From Sphingobium chlorophenolicum (lineage in GTDB: Bacteria > Pseudomonadota > Alphaproteobacteria > Sphingomonadales > Sphingomonadaceae), in NCBI RefSeq assembly GCF_000722875.1, contig NZ_JFHR01000002.1, positions 124,001-188,000 on the forward strand: a stretch of 64,000 nt of DNA. The letters run 5' to 3'. Position 1 is the first letter of the stretch. The number at the start of each line of letters is the position of its first letter. The position numbers and the translations under genes were made by a program. Positions 38,850-47,081 of this stretch are shown piece by piece. Below the pieces are notes generated by a model. It saw only the letters and a program-made list of their open reading frames with translations. It was not told where the DNA came from and did not search any database.

Positions 38850-39298
38850 GGCGATTTTCTATGTGCAGCATCGCCGTATGTCACGCATCCTCTCGCGCAA
38901 AATCCGTCATCTTATATGAACAGGCGAAATCAAACGCCTATTGCGAAGCTGCTCTAATCCCGCCAGAAAAGCTCTGCCCTCCGTGAAAGCCGGAGGGTGG
39001 GGCGTGGAAACCCCTTTTGAAGCAACTCGGTCGCCAGATTTTGGAGGCCGGGTGGCATGCGCGCATGTCCAGTCGGTTCTGCCGATAAAGGCGCATGCGC
39101 TCGTTGCTTCAGCGGGTTTCCAACATCCGGCTTCGGCCGTCGCTCCGAGAGGTACATAGGGCGACGCGAGGTTGAAGCCGAAGGCCGCTCTCCAGGCGTG
39201 AGGGGGCGAGCAGTGAATTATCCACAGCCATAGCGATGCTGCCTGTTCAGCCATGCCCGTCCGGGTTCGGTTCAATCCTCTATGCATGGGAAACGAAC
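38850..39298. other. Divergent intergenic region of the element
   Basis: 449 bases between the leftward five-gene cluster and the rightward small-gene operon. It contains the structured RNA candidate and should hold both promoters. Overlapping open frames on both strands (38907-39317, 38941-39159) are low-complexity readings of the structured DNA. Confidence 0.5.
38960..39140 (+). ncRNA. Candidate C4/CI-type antisense RNA
   Basis: A perfect 7-bp hairpin CCCTCCG (38977-38983) / CGGAGGG (38991-38997), loop TGAAAGC, is followed at once by GGGG (38999-39002) / CCCC (39011-39014), loop CGTGGAAA. This tandem-hairpin pattern resembles the C4 antisense RNA of P1/P7 and the CI RNA of P4-type satellites, which act as immunity or antirepressor controls. 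Strand chosen from the GAAA-type loops. Ends are approximate. Confidence 0.4.
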
Positions 39299-40057
39299 AT
39301 GAAACGCAAACCTGCAAAGCGGCAGCGCTTCGAATTGCTGAAAGCGCTGGCCCTCTTCCTCTTCATCAGTCTGGCTGTCGATAGTCTCCGCGCCCAAGCC
39401 GCTGCCAATCCCCCCGAAGTGCAAAAGGCGCTAGAGGTAGCCGCATCACGGGTGAGGGGCCGTGACGACGGTACAGTCAAGGTGGTTGACGCCGTCATTG
39501 GCGATCACTCGCTGGAAATACGTTATCAGCCATCCGCCGGTGTGGAGCGGGCAGTTGCAGCGGAAAAGGCCAAATCGACGGCTGCGACATGGGCGAAGGC
39601 CATGTGTGCGTCTGACTCTATACCTGACTTCTTGCGCAGAACCGGGACCAAGCTCGCTGTTACCTTTGAAACGACGCCCGGCGTCTATGAGGTGCAAAGC
39701 AGCGTGGATGCGAATTCCTGCCCGCACATCGGGACCACGCCCATCCGATACATCAAGAAGATGCCGCTATATGCCAAGCCCTCCAAAGAAGCCGCTGAAA
39801 TACTGATAGATTCGTACCTTCGGGCCAATCTGCGGGATTATGATTCCGCCAAAGTAAGGTGTGGTGAGCTATCTGGCGCGGTCAGAGTTACTTACATGTA
39901 CTTCAAAAAGATTTATGGTTACCTGAAGCAATGTGATGTCAACGCCAAGAACGGGTATGGGGGTTACACTGGCTTTCAAAGCCGGTGGTATTATTTCAAT
40001 GGCCCTGACTTTCTAGAGTTCGAGACTGATCCTCAACCAAGGCCGATTGAGGAATGA
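39299..40057 (+). CDS. Exported protein of unknown function, element cargo
   Basis: 252 residues with a basic N-terminus, one hydrophobic segment (about 13-32, signal peptide or anchor) and a soluble domain with scattered Cys. No family recognised. First gene of a three-gene overlapping unit; it overlaps the next start by 4 bases. Start ATG 39299 keeps the hydrophobic segment N-terminal. Confidence 0.65.
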   Translation: MKRKPAKRQRFELLKALALFLFISLAVDSLRAQAAANPPEVQKALEVAASRVRGRDDGTVKVVDAVIGDHSLEIRYQPSAGVERAVAAEKAKSTAATWAKAMCASDSIPDFLRRTGTKLAVTFETTPGVYEVQSSVDANSCPHIGTTPIRYIKKMPLYAKPSKEAAEILIDSYLRANLRDYDSAKVRCGELSGAVRVTYMYFKKIYGYLKQCDVNAKNGYGGYTGFQSRWYYFNGPDFLEFETDPQPRPIEE

Positions 40058-40704
40058 GTGGCAACGGCATTTCCCTAACGGCTGGAGGCGTTGCGTGTCT
40101 TTGTGCTTTCGGCGCGGGCTACTGGGTCGCGCCAAGGGAACTCCTCGACAACGAGGTAGTCCACAGGGGCTTTTTCCGCACGGACACGAGAAAGGTGCTG
40201 TCGGCCACCGTTGAAAGCCTGCGCCTGGACAACAAGCTGTTGGTGTTCTCGTACAAAGGCGCGGCCGATGTGCAAGTCACCCGCTCCCGCTGGATCATCT
40301 TCGAAGGGCGGCAGCAGCTCAGAGTCCCGGCGGTCGTAAACTACTACATCGACCTCTCGAAGCTGAGCATGGCCAACGTCGCGTTCGATGAACAGGCGAA
40401 GCTGGTGACGGTGAAGCTGCCGCCGCTCGAAATGGGTGACGTAGCCTTCCAGCCGGAGAACGCCACCACCATCAATGGGGGCCTTCTCACCTTCAGCGAA
40501 GATGAAGTCGAGGAATTGCGCAAGCTCAACTACGCGAACGCACGAAGGGCGATGATCAAGCAGGCTCAAGGAAAGGGGCTGATTGACGTAGCCAAAAACA
40601 ACGCCCGAACAAACATACAGACCTACTTTGAAATTCCACTCCGCATCGCCGGACAGTCAGACGTGAAGGTCATCGCGGCATTTGAAGGAAAGGAAAAAAT
40701 ATGA
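40054..40704 (+). CDS. DUF4230-like membrane-anchored protein
   Basis: 216 residues: one N-terminal transmembrane segment (about 8-26) and an extracytoplasmic domain with the pattern LLVFSYKGAADVQV, YYIDLSKL and VTVKLPPLEMGDVAF, which I associate with DUF4230. The family has no settled function. Coupled to both neighbours by 4-base overlaps. Confidence 0.6.
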   Translation: MSGNGISLTAGGVACLCAFGAGYWVAPRELLDNEVVHRGFFRTDTRKVLSATVESLRLDNKLLVFSYKGAADVQVTRSRWIIFEGRQQLRVPAVVNYYIDLSKLSMANVAFDEQAKLVTVKLPPLEMGDVAFQPENATTINGGLLTFSEDEVEELRKLNYANARRAMIKQAQGKGLIDVAKNNARTNIQTYFEIPLRIAGQSDVKVIAAFEGKEKI

Positions 40705-40976
40705 TTGCTTTGCTTATGATGCTTGCGGCTCCACAGGCCGAGGACGTGACGGAGTGCATCGATCGGCTCATCACCAAAAACTACAGCCAGAAAGTGCCTG
40801 CCGCACCGTTGGCGCGAAAGATCACCAACACCTGCATGGCACCTATGGCACCGCCGCCCGAGTTGAAGGAAATCACGGCGATGAAATGGAAGCAGACGCA
40901 GGACAAGATGTTTCTGATCGTACTCGACGGGATCAATAATGCCCGCGCTGAAAAGGGTATAACCCTGAAACACTGA
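40701..40976 (+). CDS. Small secreted protein of unknown function
   Basis: 91 residues with a short hydrophobic start (MIALLMMLAAPQA) that looks like a signal peptide, then a hydrophilic helix with two Cys. The ATG overlaps the stop of the previous gene (ATGA) and AAGGAAA lies upstream. Not recognised. Confidence 0.55.
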   Translation: MIALLMMLAAPQAEDVTECIDRLITKNYSQKVPAAPLARKITNTCMAPMAPPPELKEITAMKWKQTQDKMFLIVLDGINNARAEKGITLKH

Positions 40977-41001
40977 CATCCTTCCCTATTAACCAAATTG
41001 A

Positions 41002-41035
41002 CCCGTTCGGACCAGTTCCGGGCGGGTTTTTCTTT
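41002..41035 (+). terminator. Hairpin with T run before the first small paralog
   Basis: CCCGTTCGG (41002-41010) pairs with CCGGGCGGG (41018-41026) using two G-T pairs, then TTTTTCTTT. It terminates the 39.3-41.0 kb unit, and also sits in the leader of the next gene. Confidence 0.75.
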
Positions 41036-41054
41036 GTCCGGAAAGGACGCACCT

Positions 41055-41399
41055 ATGATTATCCTCAACCATGCGGATGCCTATCACGGCGATCTTGCTG
41101 ATGTGCGGAATGCCCGGCTGGATCAGCTTGGCGAATACAGCGATCTTGCCACGTTCATCGTCGTGGAGCCGGGCGATCGGCCGGGAGATATAGAGCCTGA
41201 TCCCACGATCAACATCGTTGACGGCCTCGCCTTCGGGCATCCCGATTTCGTTCCAAGCTTCGAGTTCTGCGAACGGCATCAGGACGGCTGGGAGCTGTGC
41301 TTCATTCTGTCCGACGACGGGTTCGGCCACATTATCTTGATCCCCCATCGGGAAGGCATCGACCCAACGCTCCTGGCCCTTTGCCGCCAATTTGGCTGA
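41055..41399 (+). CDS. Small protein, paralog 1 of a tandem pair
   Basis: 114 residues from ATG 41055, which has GGAAAGGA 8 bases upstream; the longer frame from 40998 reads through the terminator. It shares with the next gene the blocks TFIVVEPGD / HLLVIEAGD, a GHPDFVP / GSPTFIP turn, DGWELCF / IGWFEMVF and GFGHIILI / GFAIVLLI. Mixed alpha/beta, no catalytic motif seen. Function unknown. Confidence 0.65.
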   Translation: MIILNHADAYHGDLADVRNARLDQLGEYSDLATFIVVEPGDRPGDIEPDPTINIVDGLAFGHPDFVPSFEFCERHQDGWELCFILSDDGFGHIILIPHREGIDPTLLALCRQFG

Positions 41400-41422
41400 G
41401 CCATCCACCATCACCAATCGCA

Positions 41423-41450
41423 AGCGGCGTCCTTCGGGCGCCTTCTTTTT
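41423..41450 (+). terminator. Hairpin with T run before the second small paralog
   Basis: GGCGTCC (41426-41432) pairs with GGGCGCC (41436-41442), then TTCTTTTT. Only 10 bases separate it from the ATG of the next gene, with GGAG in between. Confidence 0.7.
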
Positions 41451-41460
41451 GGAGTCCACT

Positions 41461-41844
41461 ATGCTCTCATTCTATGACCGCGCCTCTCTACGCCATGCCC
41501 TCAAGCTTCCGCTGCGAGCCGATCTCACGGAACTGCTGCACAAGCGCATTCACCAGATTTTCAATAATGGGCTGGCTGACCTGACGCATCTGCTCGTAAT
41601 CGAAGCGGGCGACACCGAAGCTATGATGCGTCACGAAGTCGGCTTCTCGCCGCTGGAGGATGAGGGAGTGCGCTACGGATCGCCCACCTTCATCCCGCGC
41701 TGGGACATCATGCATCACCACATTGGATGGTTCGAGATGGTGTTTTGCATTGGAAACAGCGGCTTTGCTATCGTGCTGCTGATCGAGGACGCCCAGAATT
41801 CCAGTTTTCCAGATTTGCAGGCCGCGTGCCGGGCGGGAAGCTGA
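41461..41844 (+). CDS. Small protein, paralog 2 of a tandem pair
   Basis: 127 residues from ATG 41461, preceded by GGAG; the in-frame extension from 41392 overlaps the hairpin. Homologous over most of its length to the gene before it (see shared blocks there), so the pair arose by duplication. The N-terminus has an extra helix. Function unknown. Confidence 0.65.
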   Translation: MLSFYDRASLRHALKLPLRADLTELLHKRIHQIFNNGLADLTHLLVIEAGDTEAMMRHEVGFSPLEDEGVRYGSPTFIPRWDIMHHHIGWFEMVFCIGNSGFAIVLLIEDAQNSSFPDLQAACRAGS

Positions 41845-41880
41845 AAACCTGGGAAGCTGCCAGTGTGGGTCACAAAAAAT

Positions 41881-41902
41881 GGGGCGGCATGGCGACCGCC
41901 CC
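41881..41902 (-). terminator. Terminator of the leftward 100-residue gene
   Basis: GGGGCGG (41881-41887) pairs with CCGCCCC (41896-41902); on the minus strand it is followed by ATTTTTTG. It may also serve the rightward paralog gene. Confidence 0.8.
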
Positions 41903-41916
41903 AAGCCTTGGATCAT

Positions 41917-42219
41917 TCAGTTGTTACGGGCAGGAAAGAAGCGCCCGAACTCGTCACGATCCCAGAGATAGTAGTTGGTTGAACGTCGACAAAATCGGTT
42001 CAACATATACTCAATCATAAGAGTATTGCCGAAGCCACGACGCCGGAAATAGTAGCAAAGTTCTCCCTGCGTCATCGGATTAAAAGAGATGATCGCGCGT
42101 ATGTGACCTGCGATTTCGACAGCGTCTAGATGCAGAAAGGATTGATGATCATTGCCATCAGCAATCTTTACCCAAATAAGGTCAGAAGCGCTGACGACTT
42201 CGTCTATATCAAGTTTCAT
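41917..42219 (-). CDS. Small protein of unknown function, element cargo
   Basis: 100 residues, acidic start (MKLDIDEVVSASDLIWVKIA) and basic, aromatic C-terminus (YYFRRRGFGNTLMIEYML). It contains a GFG(N)TLMI stretch faintly like the GF...LI block of the tandem paralogs, but homology is not clear. It has its own terminator. Not recognised. Confidence 0.5.
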   Translation of the reverse strand: MKLDIDEVVSASDLIWVKIADGNDHQSFLHLDAVEIAGHIRAIISFNPMTQGELCYYFRRRGFGNTLMIEYMLNRFCRRSTNYYLWDRDEFGRFFPARNN

Positions 42220-42600
42220 TAAATTACGCCTTATTCCAGAGCTATATTTAAGATGATCCTAGTTTAATTCGGATCAAATCGCCGTGGGGCGCAAAAGCTG
42301 GTGGAAGGCGAAGCCTGAAGATTAGACCGGCCGATGAAGCCGGGCAGCAGCGCATTTAGAATTAGCCGCAGCAAATTTCAAGTGGCAGCCGATATGCGAT
42401 TTCACTGCTTTATCAGCCTGTCCGCAAAGGCCCGTAACCCACTGAGATACGGAGAATCTATCAAACCTGTTCACTTAGCCCATAGGGCGAATGGTTTATC
42501 GCGTCTGCATCAACCCGGTCTGGCGCTGCCGATCATGCCCATTGGGATCATCGCAACATAAAGCACGCTGACGCCTTCGCGGCTCAGTCGGAGACCTCAC
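42220..42600. other. Gap before the RepA-like gene
   Basis: 381 bases. A plus-strand frame at 42334-42561 has no start signal or recognisable content. A replication origin or regulatory site could lie here beside the RepA-like gene, but no iterons were seen. Confidence 0.4.
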
Positions 42601-44103
42601 ATGAAAACATCAAGTGCCGCCCCTCCGGGCGACATAAGCTATTGGGCGGAGTTCGGCCTAACCCTTCTTCCGCTAAAATCCTTGTCCCATTCCCCCGCTG
42701 TCGACGTGGACACATGGCTCGAAAACTACTCGCAGCCTTCAGCATTGGGCCATTTCGCATCCAACCCGCGTGATCGTGTGGGCGCGATGGTTCCCGATGG
42801 CGTCATCGGCTTCCGGGCTGCGGGACCGGGATCGGAGAGTGCCCTTGGCAAATTCCTCCAATCTCTAGATGGAGCGCCCATGCTCTGGCTTCCGGCCGGA
42901 TCATTTTATCGGCTCGCTGATGGTGATAGCGTCGGCGACTGGAGGGACGCCCTTCCTGTCGGCGTCCAGGCGATTGCTCCGGGTGACACCATCGTTTTGC
43001 CTGTCGGCGACAAGCTGGAACGAGAACGTTTTGGGGGATCGCTAACTGATCTGGCGGTCATCACCCTGACTGTGGAACAGGAAGATCGCTCCACTGACGA
43101 TACTGATCCTCCTGCCATGGAACTTGTGGACACTCCTCTGGCTACCATGAGCGTTCTCGGTTCTGCCGCTTCGTTTGAAGAGCGGGCGCTAAAAAGCCGT
43201 CCGCTGCTAGGCATGGTCGCCATGTCCGGTCAGGCTACCGTCTGGTATGCCGCACCTAATAGCGGCAAAACGCTTATCGCCTTGGCGCTGTTGCTGGAAG
43301 CCGTCCGCTCTGGCGGCGTCCTGGCTGGCAACGCCTATTACATCAACGCTGACGATAATGAGACGGGCATAGCGGAGAAAGCCCGCCTCCTCGATGATGC
43401 TGGCATTCACACACTCATTCCCGGTGAGAACGGGTTCGAGCCGCATATGCTGGCCGGTCAGCTTGATGAAATGGCCGCTGACGATCGTTGCCGGGGCGTC
43501 GTCGTGATTCTCGACACGGTGAAGAAGTTCGTCGACCTCATGGATAAACGGCAGACCGCTACCTTCGCCGGTTCGGTGCGTCGGTTCACTCAAAAAGGGG
43601 GCACCTGTCTTAGCCTTGCCCACACAAGGAAGAACCCCAACGCCAATGGCAAAGCGGTGTATGGTGGAACGACCGACCTCATAGAAGACAGCGACGCGGT
43701 CTATTTGCTGAGCGAAGCGGTCGATGTCGAAGCTACCGGCGAGAAAATCGTTCAATTTGAAAGCAAAAAGAGGCGAGGCGGTGGTGCTGAACAGGCTTAC
43801 GCCTTCGCAGCCAACCCTGAATCCTACGATGAACTTCTCGCTTCGGTCCGCTTGGTCGACGCCGATCAGATGGAGCGCATCACGGCAAAGGCGCGGGAAG
43901 CCGATGACCAGACCATAGTGGACATGGTCTTCACCTGCATCACCGAGGGCATCGATAAAAAGATGTTCCTAGCTGTAGCCGTGGCCGAACGCCTCAAGAT
44001 CAGCAGGCGCGCCGCCGTCCAAGTTATCGAACGGTACGAAGGCAACCTGTGGACCTATTCGGTGCAGGCGCGCGGCGCGAAAGTCTATCGCATCGGCGAC
44101 TAA
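42601..44103 (+). CDS. RepA-like AAA/RecA-fold ATPase of the element
   Basis: 500 residues. The N-terminal 190 residues, beginning with a YWAEFGLTLLPLK opening, recall the primase/polymerase-type domain of satellite replication proteins, though catalytic residues are not obvious. The RecA-like domain has Walker A AAPNSGKT at 217-224, Walker B in VVVILDTVKKF and the LSLAHTRKNP segment. The C-terminus ends in a small winged-helix-like part. Likely a hexameric helicase for the excised element. Relatives are frequent next to integrases. Confidence 0.7.
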   Translation: MKTSSAAPPGDISYWAEFGLTLLPLKSLSHSPAVDVDTWLENYSQPSALGHFASNPRDRVGAMVPDGVIGFRAAGPGSESALGKFLQSLDGAPMLWLPAGSFYRLADGDSVGDWRDALPVGVQAIAPGDTIVLPVGDKLERERFGGSLTDLAVITLTVEQEDRSTDDTDPPAMELVDTPLATMSVLGSAASFEERALKSRPLLGMVAMSGQATVWYAAPNSGKTLIALALLLEAVRSGGVLAGNAYYINADDNETGIAEKARLLDDAGIHTLIPGENGFEPHMLAGQLDEMAADDRCRGVVVILDTVKKFVDLMDKRQTATFAGSVRRFTQKGGTCLSLAHTRKNPNANGKAVYGGTTDLIEDSDAVYLLSEAVDVEATGEKIVQFESKKRRGGGAEQAYAFAANPESYDELLASVRLVDADQMERITAKAREADDQTIVDMVFTCITEGIDKKMFLAVAVAERLKISRRAAVQVIERYEGNLWTYSVQARGAKVYRIGD

Positions 44104-44327
44104 TGTTGTGGCCCCATCGGCGGCAGGTTTTCAGCTTTCTGTGCTCCTCGCGAGCGCAGCGGGCAGCGGAAACCTGTCGTCGGGGGCAGGGCGGCCACGA
44201 GGCATTGGTGATTTGCCGTTTTGCCAAAGCCAGCAGCCCCGACCCGACCGCCCCGCATCTCCACCCCCATCCGGCCCCGGCGACGTCTGGCGGCCCTGAA
44301 CTATCGTGACTTTTGAAAGGAAATCTC

Positions 44328-45509
44328 ATGACTGTAGCCAAGCTCGATCAAACGCTTGTGATGACCACCTTCTGCCCGCCCGGTGAGAGGATGGTGAAGC
44401 TGGTCGATACGGCCATTCCGGGCTTCATTGTTGAAATCTATCCAAGCGGAACGAAAACCTACGCGCTCCGATACAAGAACAAGTTCAAGAAGCAGAAACA
44501 GCACAAGCTGGGTTACGCCTCCGACATCACCTGCGAACAGGCTCGGAAGCTGGCGCAGAAGGCGAAGGCGCGAGTCGTTATGGGCGAAGACCCAGCCGAA
44601 GAACGGGCGGTGACGCGGCGCATTCCAACGATCGCTGAATTGGCAGAGCGCTACCTTGAATATGCCCGCACCTACAAACGCAGCCATGACATTGACGAAC
44701 GGTATCTGCGCAATCACGTCCTGCCCAAGTTCGGGAAGCGGCACCTGACGGAACTGGATCAGGTGGAAATCCTTGAATGGCTGGACGCCAAGGTGCGCGT
44801 CGATGGCTACGCTCAGGCTACGGTCAACCGTTGGCAGGTGATCCTGGGGCACATGTATCGCATGGCCAAGAAATGGGGCCTTCCCGGTTCAGACCGGAAC
44901 CCCTTGGAAGGCGTGCCACAGAAAGCCTGCAACAACGAGATCGAGCGATTTTTGACGGCCGAGGAGACGCGGCGGCTTCAGGACGCTGTGGAGGCCAGCC
45001 CGAACACGCAGTTGAAATACATTGTTGCCTTGCTGCTCCTGACCGGGTGCCGCAAGCGTGAACTCCTGGACGCCAAATGGGATGAATTCCATCTGGACCG
45101 TCAAACGTGGCGCATCCCCATGCAACGGGCGAAGACCCGAAAAACTCGGCACGTCCCGCTTTCGGACGCAGCCATGGAAGTGCTGGCGCAGGTGCCTCGG
45201 TTCGAGGGCTGTCCTTATGTCATCCCGAACCCGGCAACGCTGGAGCCTTATGGCTCTGTCTTCCACGCTTGGGATAAGGCGCGGAAAGCGGCTGGTCTTC
45301 CAGATGTTCGAATGCACGACCTCCGCCATTCGGCCGCGAGTAACCTCGTGAACAGCGGCCAGTCGTTGTACGTTGTTGGATCGATTCTGGGCCATGCTCA
45401 GACGAAGACGACAGCTCGGTATGCTCATTTGGCGAATGAGACGCTGCTGGCGGCGGCCAACGCGGCGGCCGGTCACATGGGGACGGATTGGGCCAGAAAA
45501 ACGAACTGA
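44328..45509 (+). CDS. Tyrosine integrase of the element
   Basis: 393 residues, P4-type layout: an N-terminal arm-binding DUF4102-like domain (VDTAIPGFIVEIYPSGTKTYALRY), a core-binding domain, and the catalytic domain with Arg in LTGCRKRELLDAKW, HDLRHSAASNL, GHAQTKTTARY (His and Tyr nucleophile). ATG 44328 follows AAAGGAAA. It lies 300 bases from the right att core, as expected for the enzyme that recombined queA. Confidence 0.93.
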   Translation: MTVAKLDQTLVMTTFCPPGERMVKLVDTAIPGFIVEIYPSGTKTYALRYKNKFKKQKQHKLGYASDITCEQARKLAQKAKARVVMGEDPAEERAVTRRIPTIAELAERYLEYARTYKRSHDIDERYLRNHVLPKFGKRHLTELDQVEILEWLDAKVRVDGYAQATVNRWQVILGHMYRMAKKWGLPGSDRNPLEGVPQKACNNEIERFLTAEETRRLQDAVEASPNTQLKYIVALLLLTGCRKRELLDAKWDEFHLDRQTWRIPMQRAKTRKTRHVPLSDAAMEVLAQVPRFEGCPYVIPNPATLEPYGSVFHAWDKARKAAGLPDVRMHDLRHSAASNLVNSGQSLYVVGSILGHAQTKTTARYAHLANETLLAAANAAAGHMGTDWARKTN

Positions 45510-45809
45510 CCGCGACATCCTCCGGCCGTTCCTTTCGTTGCAACACAGCGACGAGAGGGGCGGTCGGGCTATGCTCGATCGACGGCGGCCAAGCGGGAAA
45601 ACAGCTGAGAACCGCAGGACAGGGGCCGATGGGTGTTGGGTGGGGCGAACCTGATCTCCCCTTTGTCAACAAAATGGGGCAGCTTTTGGCGACCGTGCAA
45701 AACGGACAGTGGGCGCTGATGGGAGTTTGATGGGGAGGGGCGAAAATCCACCCGGAAACTGAGAAATTTGCGTTACGTTTCTTCAACTTTTTTGCCGATA
45801 TGGTTAATT
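45510..45809. other. Right end of the element, no gene
   Basis: 300 bases from the integrase stop to the att core. Frames here are shadows. An AT-rich stretch next to the core (about 45768-45810, TTACGTTTCTTCAACTTTTT) would suit integrase arm binding. Confidence 0.45.
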
Positions 45810-45823
45810 TTGTTCATGCTGGT
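45810..45823 (+). repeat. Right attachment core (attR)
   Basis: TTGTTCATGCTGGT, identical to 34860-34873. Confidence 0.85.
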
Positions 45824-45929
45824 CAGCGCGCTGATGGGTCGGGAACGCATGCAGGCGGCCTATGACCATGCGATTGCGCAGGGCTATCGCTTCTACAGCT
45901 ACGGGGACTCCTCACTGCTGTTGCCCTGA
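45810..45929 (+). pseudogene. queA: Displaced native 3' end of queA
   Basis: Reads [20 protein letters not shown] onward to YGDSSLLLP and a stop at 45927-45929. Against the tail now used by queA it is identical at 33 of 39 residues. It has host-like GC-rich codons and no start, so it is a non-expressed remnant made by the insertion. Confidence 0.92.
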
Positions 45930-45949
45930 ATGGCTGCATAGGGCGAAGA

Positions 45950-46120
45950 GCAAACCTCTCCAATTCCTCCCCATCGAGAGATGGGGAGGGGGACCGCGCG
46001 AAGCGTGGTGGAGGGGAAGATACGCAGGTCATGCCATTTCCCCTCCACCAGCCTTCGGCCGTCGAAGAGAGTCACGTGCCTCTCTTCGACCCTCTCCACG
46101 CTTCGCGCAGGGAGGATTCA
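45950..46120 (-). repeat. Dispersed quasi-palindromic repeat, copy C (modified)
   Basis: Same orientation as copy B. The left flank is diverged, and the second half holds an extra hairpin, GTCGAAGAGAG (46061-46071) / CTCTCTTCGAC (46080-46090), absent from the other copies. It overlaps the 3' end of the LysR gene. Confidence 0.8.
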
Positions 46121-46995
46121 GCACCCCCCACATCCTTATCCCCCAAAACCCCCGCCAAAGCCTCCAGCACCGGCGTCCCGCGAAGCGCCGCCGCCCGCGC
46201 CCCATAAAGAAACCCCACGCGCCGCCGTTCCCCAAAATCCTTCAGCGCCACCCGCACCATGCCGGGCCAGCGATAGCTGTTCGGCATCACCGTGATGCCC
46301 AATCCCGCCGCGACCATCTGCATCACCCGCTCGTCATTGGTCGAGCGGAAGGCGAAATGGGGCCGCACCCCGCGATCGACGAAATAGCGGCTGGTGGCCG
46401 AAAGCGCCTCGCAATGGCGACGGACGATCATGGTTTCGGCCGCCAGTTCCTCCGCCGTGACCATCGCCTGCCCCGCCAGCCGGTGGCTGTTCGCCATGGC
46501 GATGCCATAGCCCTCTTCTATAATCGCCTGCGTCGAGAAACGGTCCACGCCCGGCCGGATCAGCGTCAGCGCCACATCGATCCGCTCCGCATCCAGCCGC
46601 CCCAGCAATTCGCGCTCGCTACCGGGAATGAACTCGATCCGCCCCTCCCGGGCGGGCGAGCACCCCGCGACGGCGCGGGCCACCATCTCTCCCGATATGC
46701 TCAGCAGCACGCCGATCCGCAGCACCGGCGCCTGCTCTGCCCTTTCCCCAGCCAGTTCGGCCAGGTTGAACTCCCGCTCGATCCGCCGGGCATGGGTCAG
46801 CAGCCGTGCCCCCGCCTCGGTCAGTTCCACCCGCTGGTTGCTGCGCAGGAACAGCGGCGCGCCGACCGCCTGCTCCAGCTTGGCGATGCCCACCGACAGC
46901 GTCGGTTGCGACACCAGGCAATGGGCGGCAGCGCGGGAGAAATTGCCCTGGTCCACGACGGCCAGGAAATAGCGGAGCAGATAGCGTTCGATCAT
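46072..46995 (-). CDS. LysR-family transcriptional regulator
   Basis: 307 residues. Winged HTH at the N-terminus (FLAVVDQGNFSRAAAHCLVS with QPTLSVGIAKLE as recognition helix), effector domain after about 90. Divergent from the isovaleryl-CoA dehydrogenase gene with about 85 bases between, so it probably controls that catabolic cluster. The last 15 or so codons (SSLREAWRGSKRGT) are read from repeat copy C, and the stop lies in the loop of that repeat's extra hairpin. Confidence 0.9.
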   Translation of the reverse strand: MIERYLLRYFLAVVDQGNFSRAAAHCLVSQPTLSVGIAKLEQAVGAPLFLRSNQRVELTEAGARLLTHARRIEREFNLAELAGERAEQAPVLRIGVLLSISGEMVARAVAGCSPAREGRIEFIPGSERELLGRLDAERIDVALTLIRPGVDRFSTQAIIEEGYGIAMANSHRLAGQAMVTAEELAAETMIVRRHCEALSATSRYFVDRGVRPHFAFRSTNDERVMQMVAAGLGITVMPNSYRWPGMVRVALKDFGERRRVGFLYGARAAALRGTPVLEALAGVLGDKDVGGAESSLREAWRGSKRGT

Positions 46996-47081
46996 AGACA
47001 GAAACTATACACTATCCCGCGCCATTTCAATTTTTCTCAACCAGCATTGCAGGTTAGGATGCGCGCCAAGGAGAGTTCGCC

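Larger units (their letters stand above)
34874..45823. mobile_element. Integrated element in queA, about 10.95 kb
   Basis: Bounded by the 14-bp direct repeat. It carries a tyrosine integrase near the right end, a RepA-like ATPase, a structured RNA candidate, small cargo genes and a five-gene minus-strand cluster. The left part (35.2-38.9 kb) is visibly AT-richer than the host. No capsid, terminase or conjugation genes are seen, so it is closer to a satellite-like or simple integrative island than to a prophage or ICE. Mobility is inferred, not shown. Confidence 0.85.

Noticed and set aside
38907..39317. Open frames on both strands over the divergent region of the element
   Set aside because: Low-complexity readings of structured, repeated DNA; the hairpins are better explained as an RNA or regulatory region, though a small protein of the type seen in P4-like elements is not fully excluded.
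42334..42561. A 75-codon frame before the RepA-like gene
   Set aside because: No RBS, no hydrophobic or conserved segment; cannot be told from chance.
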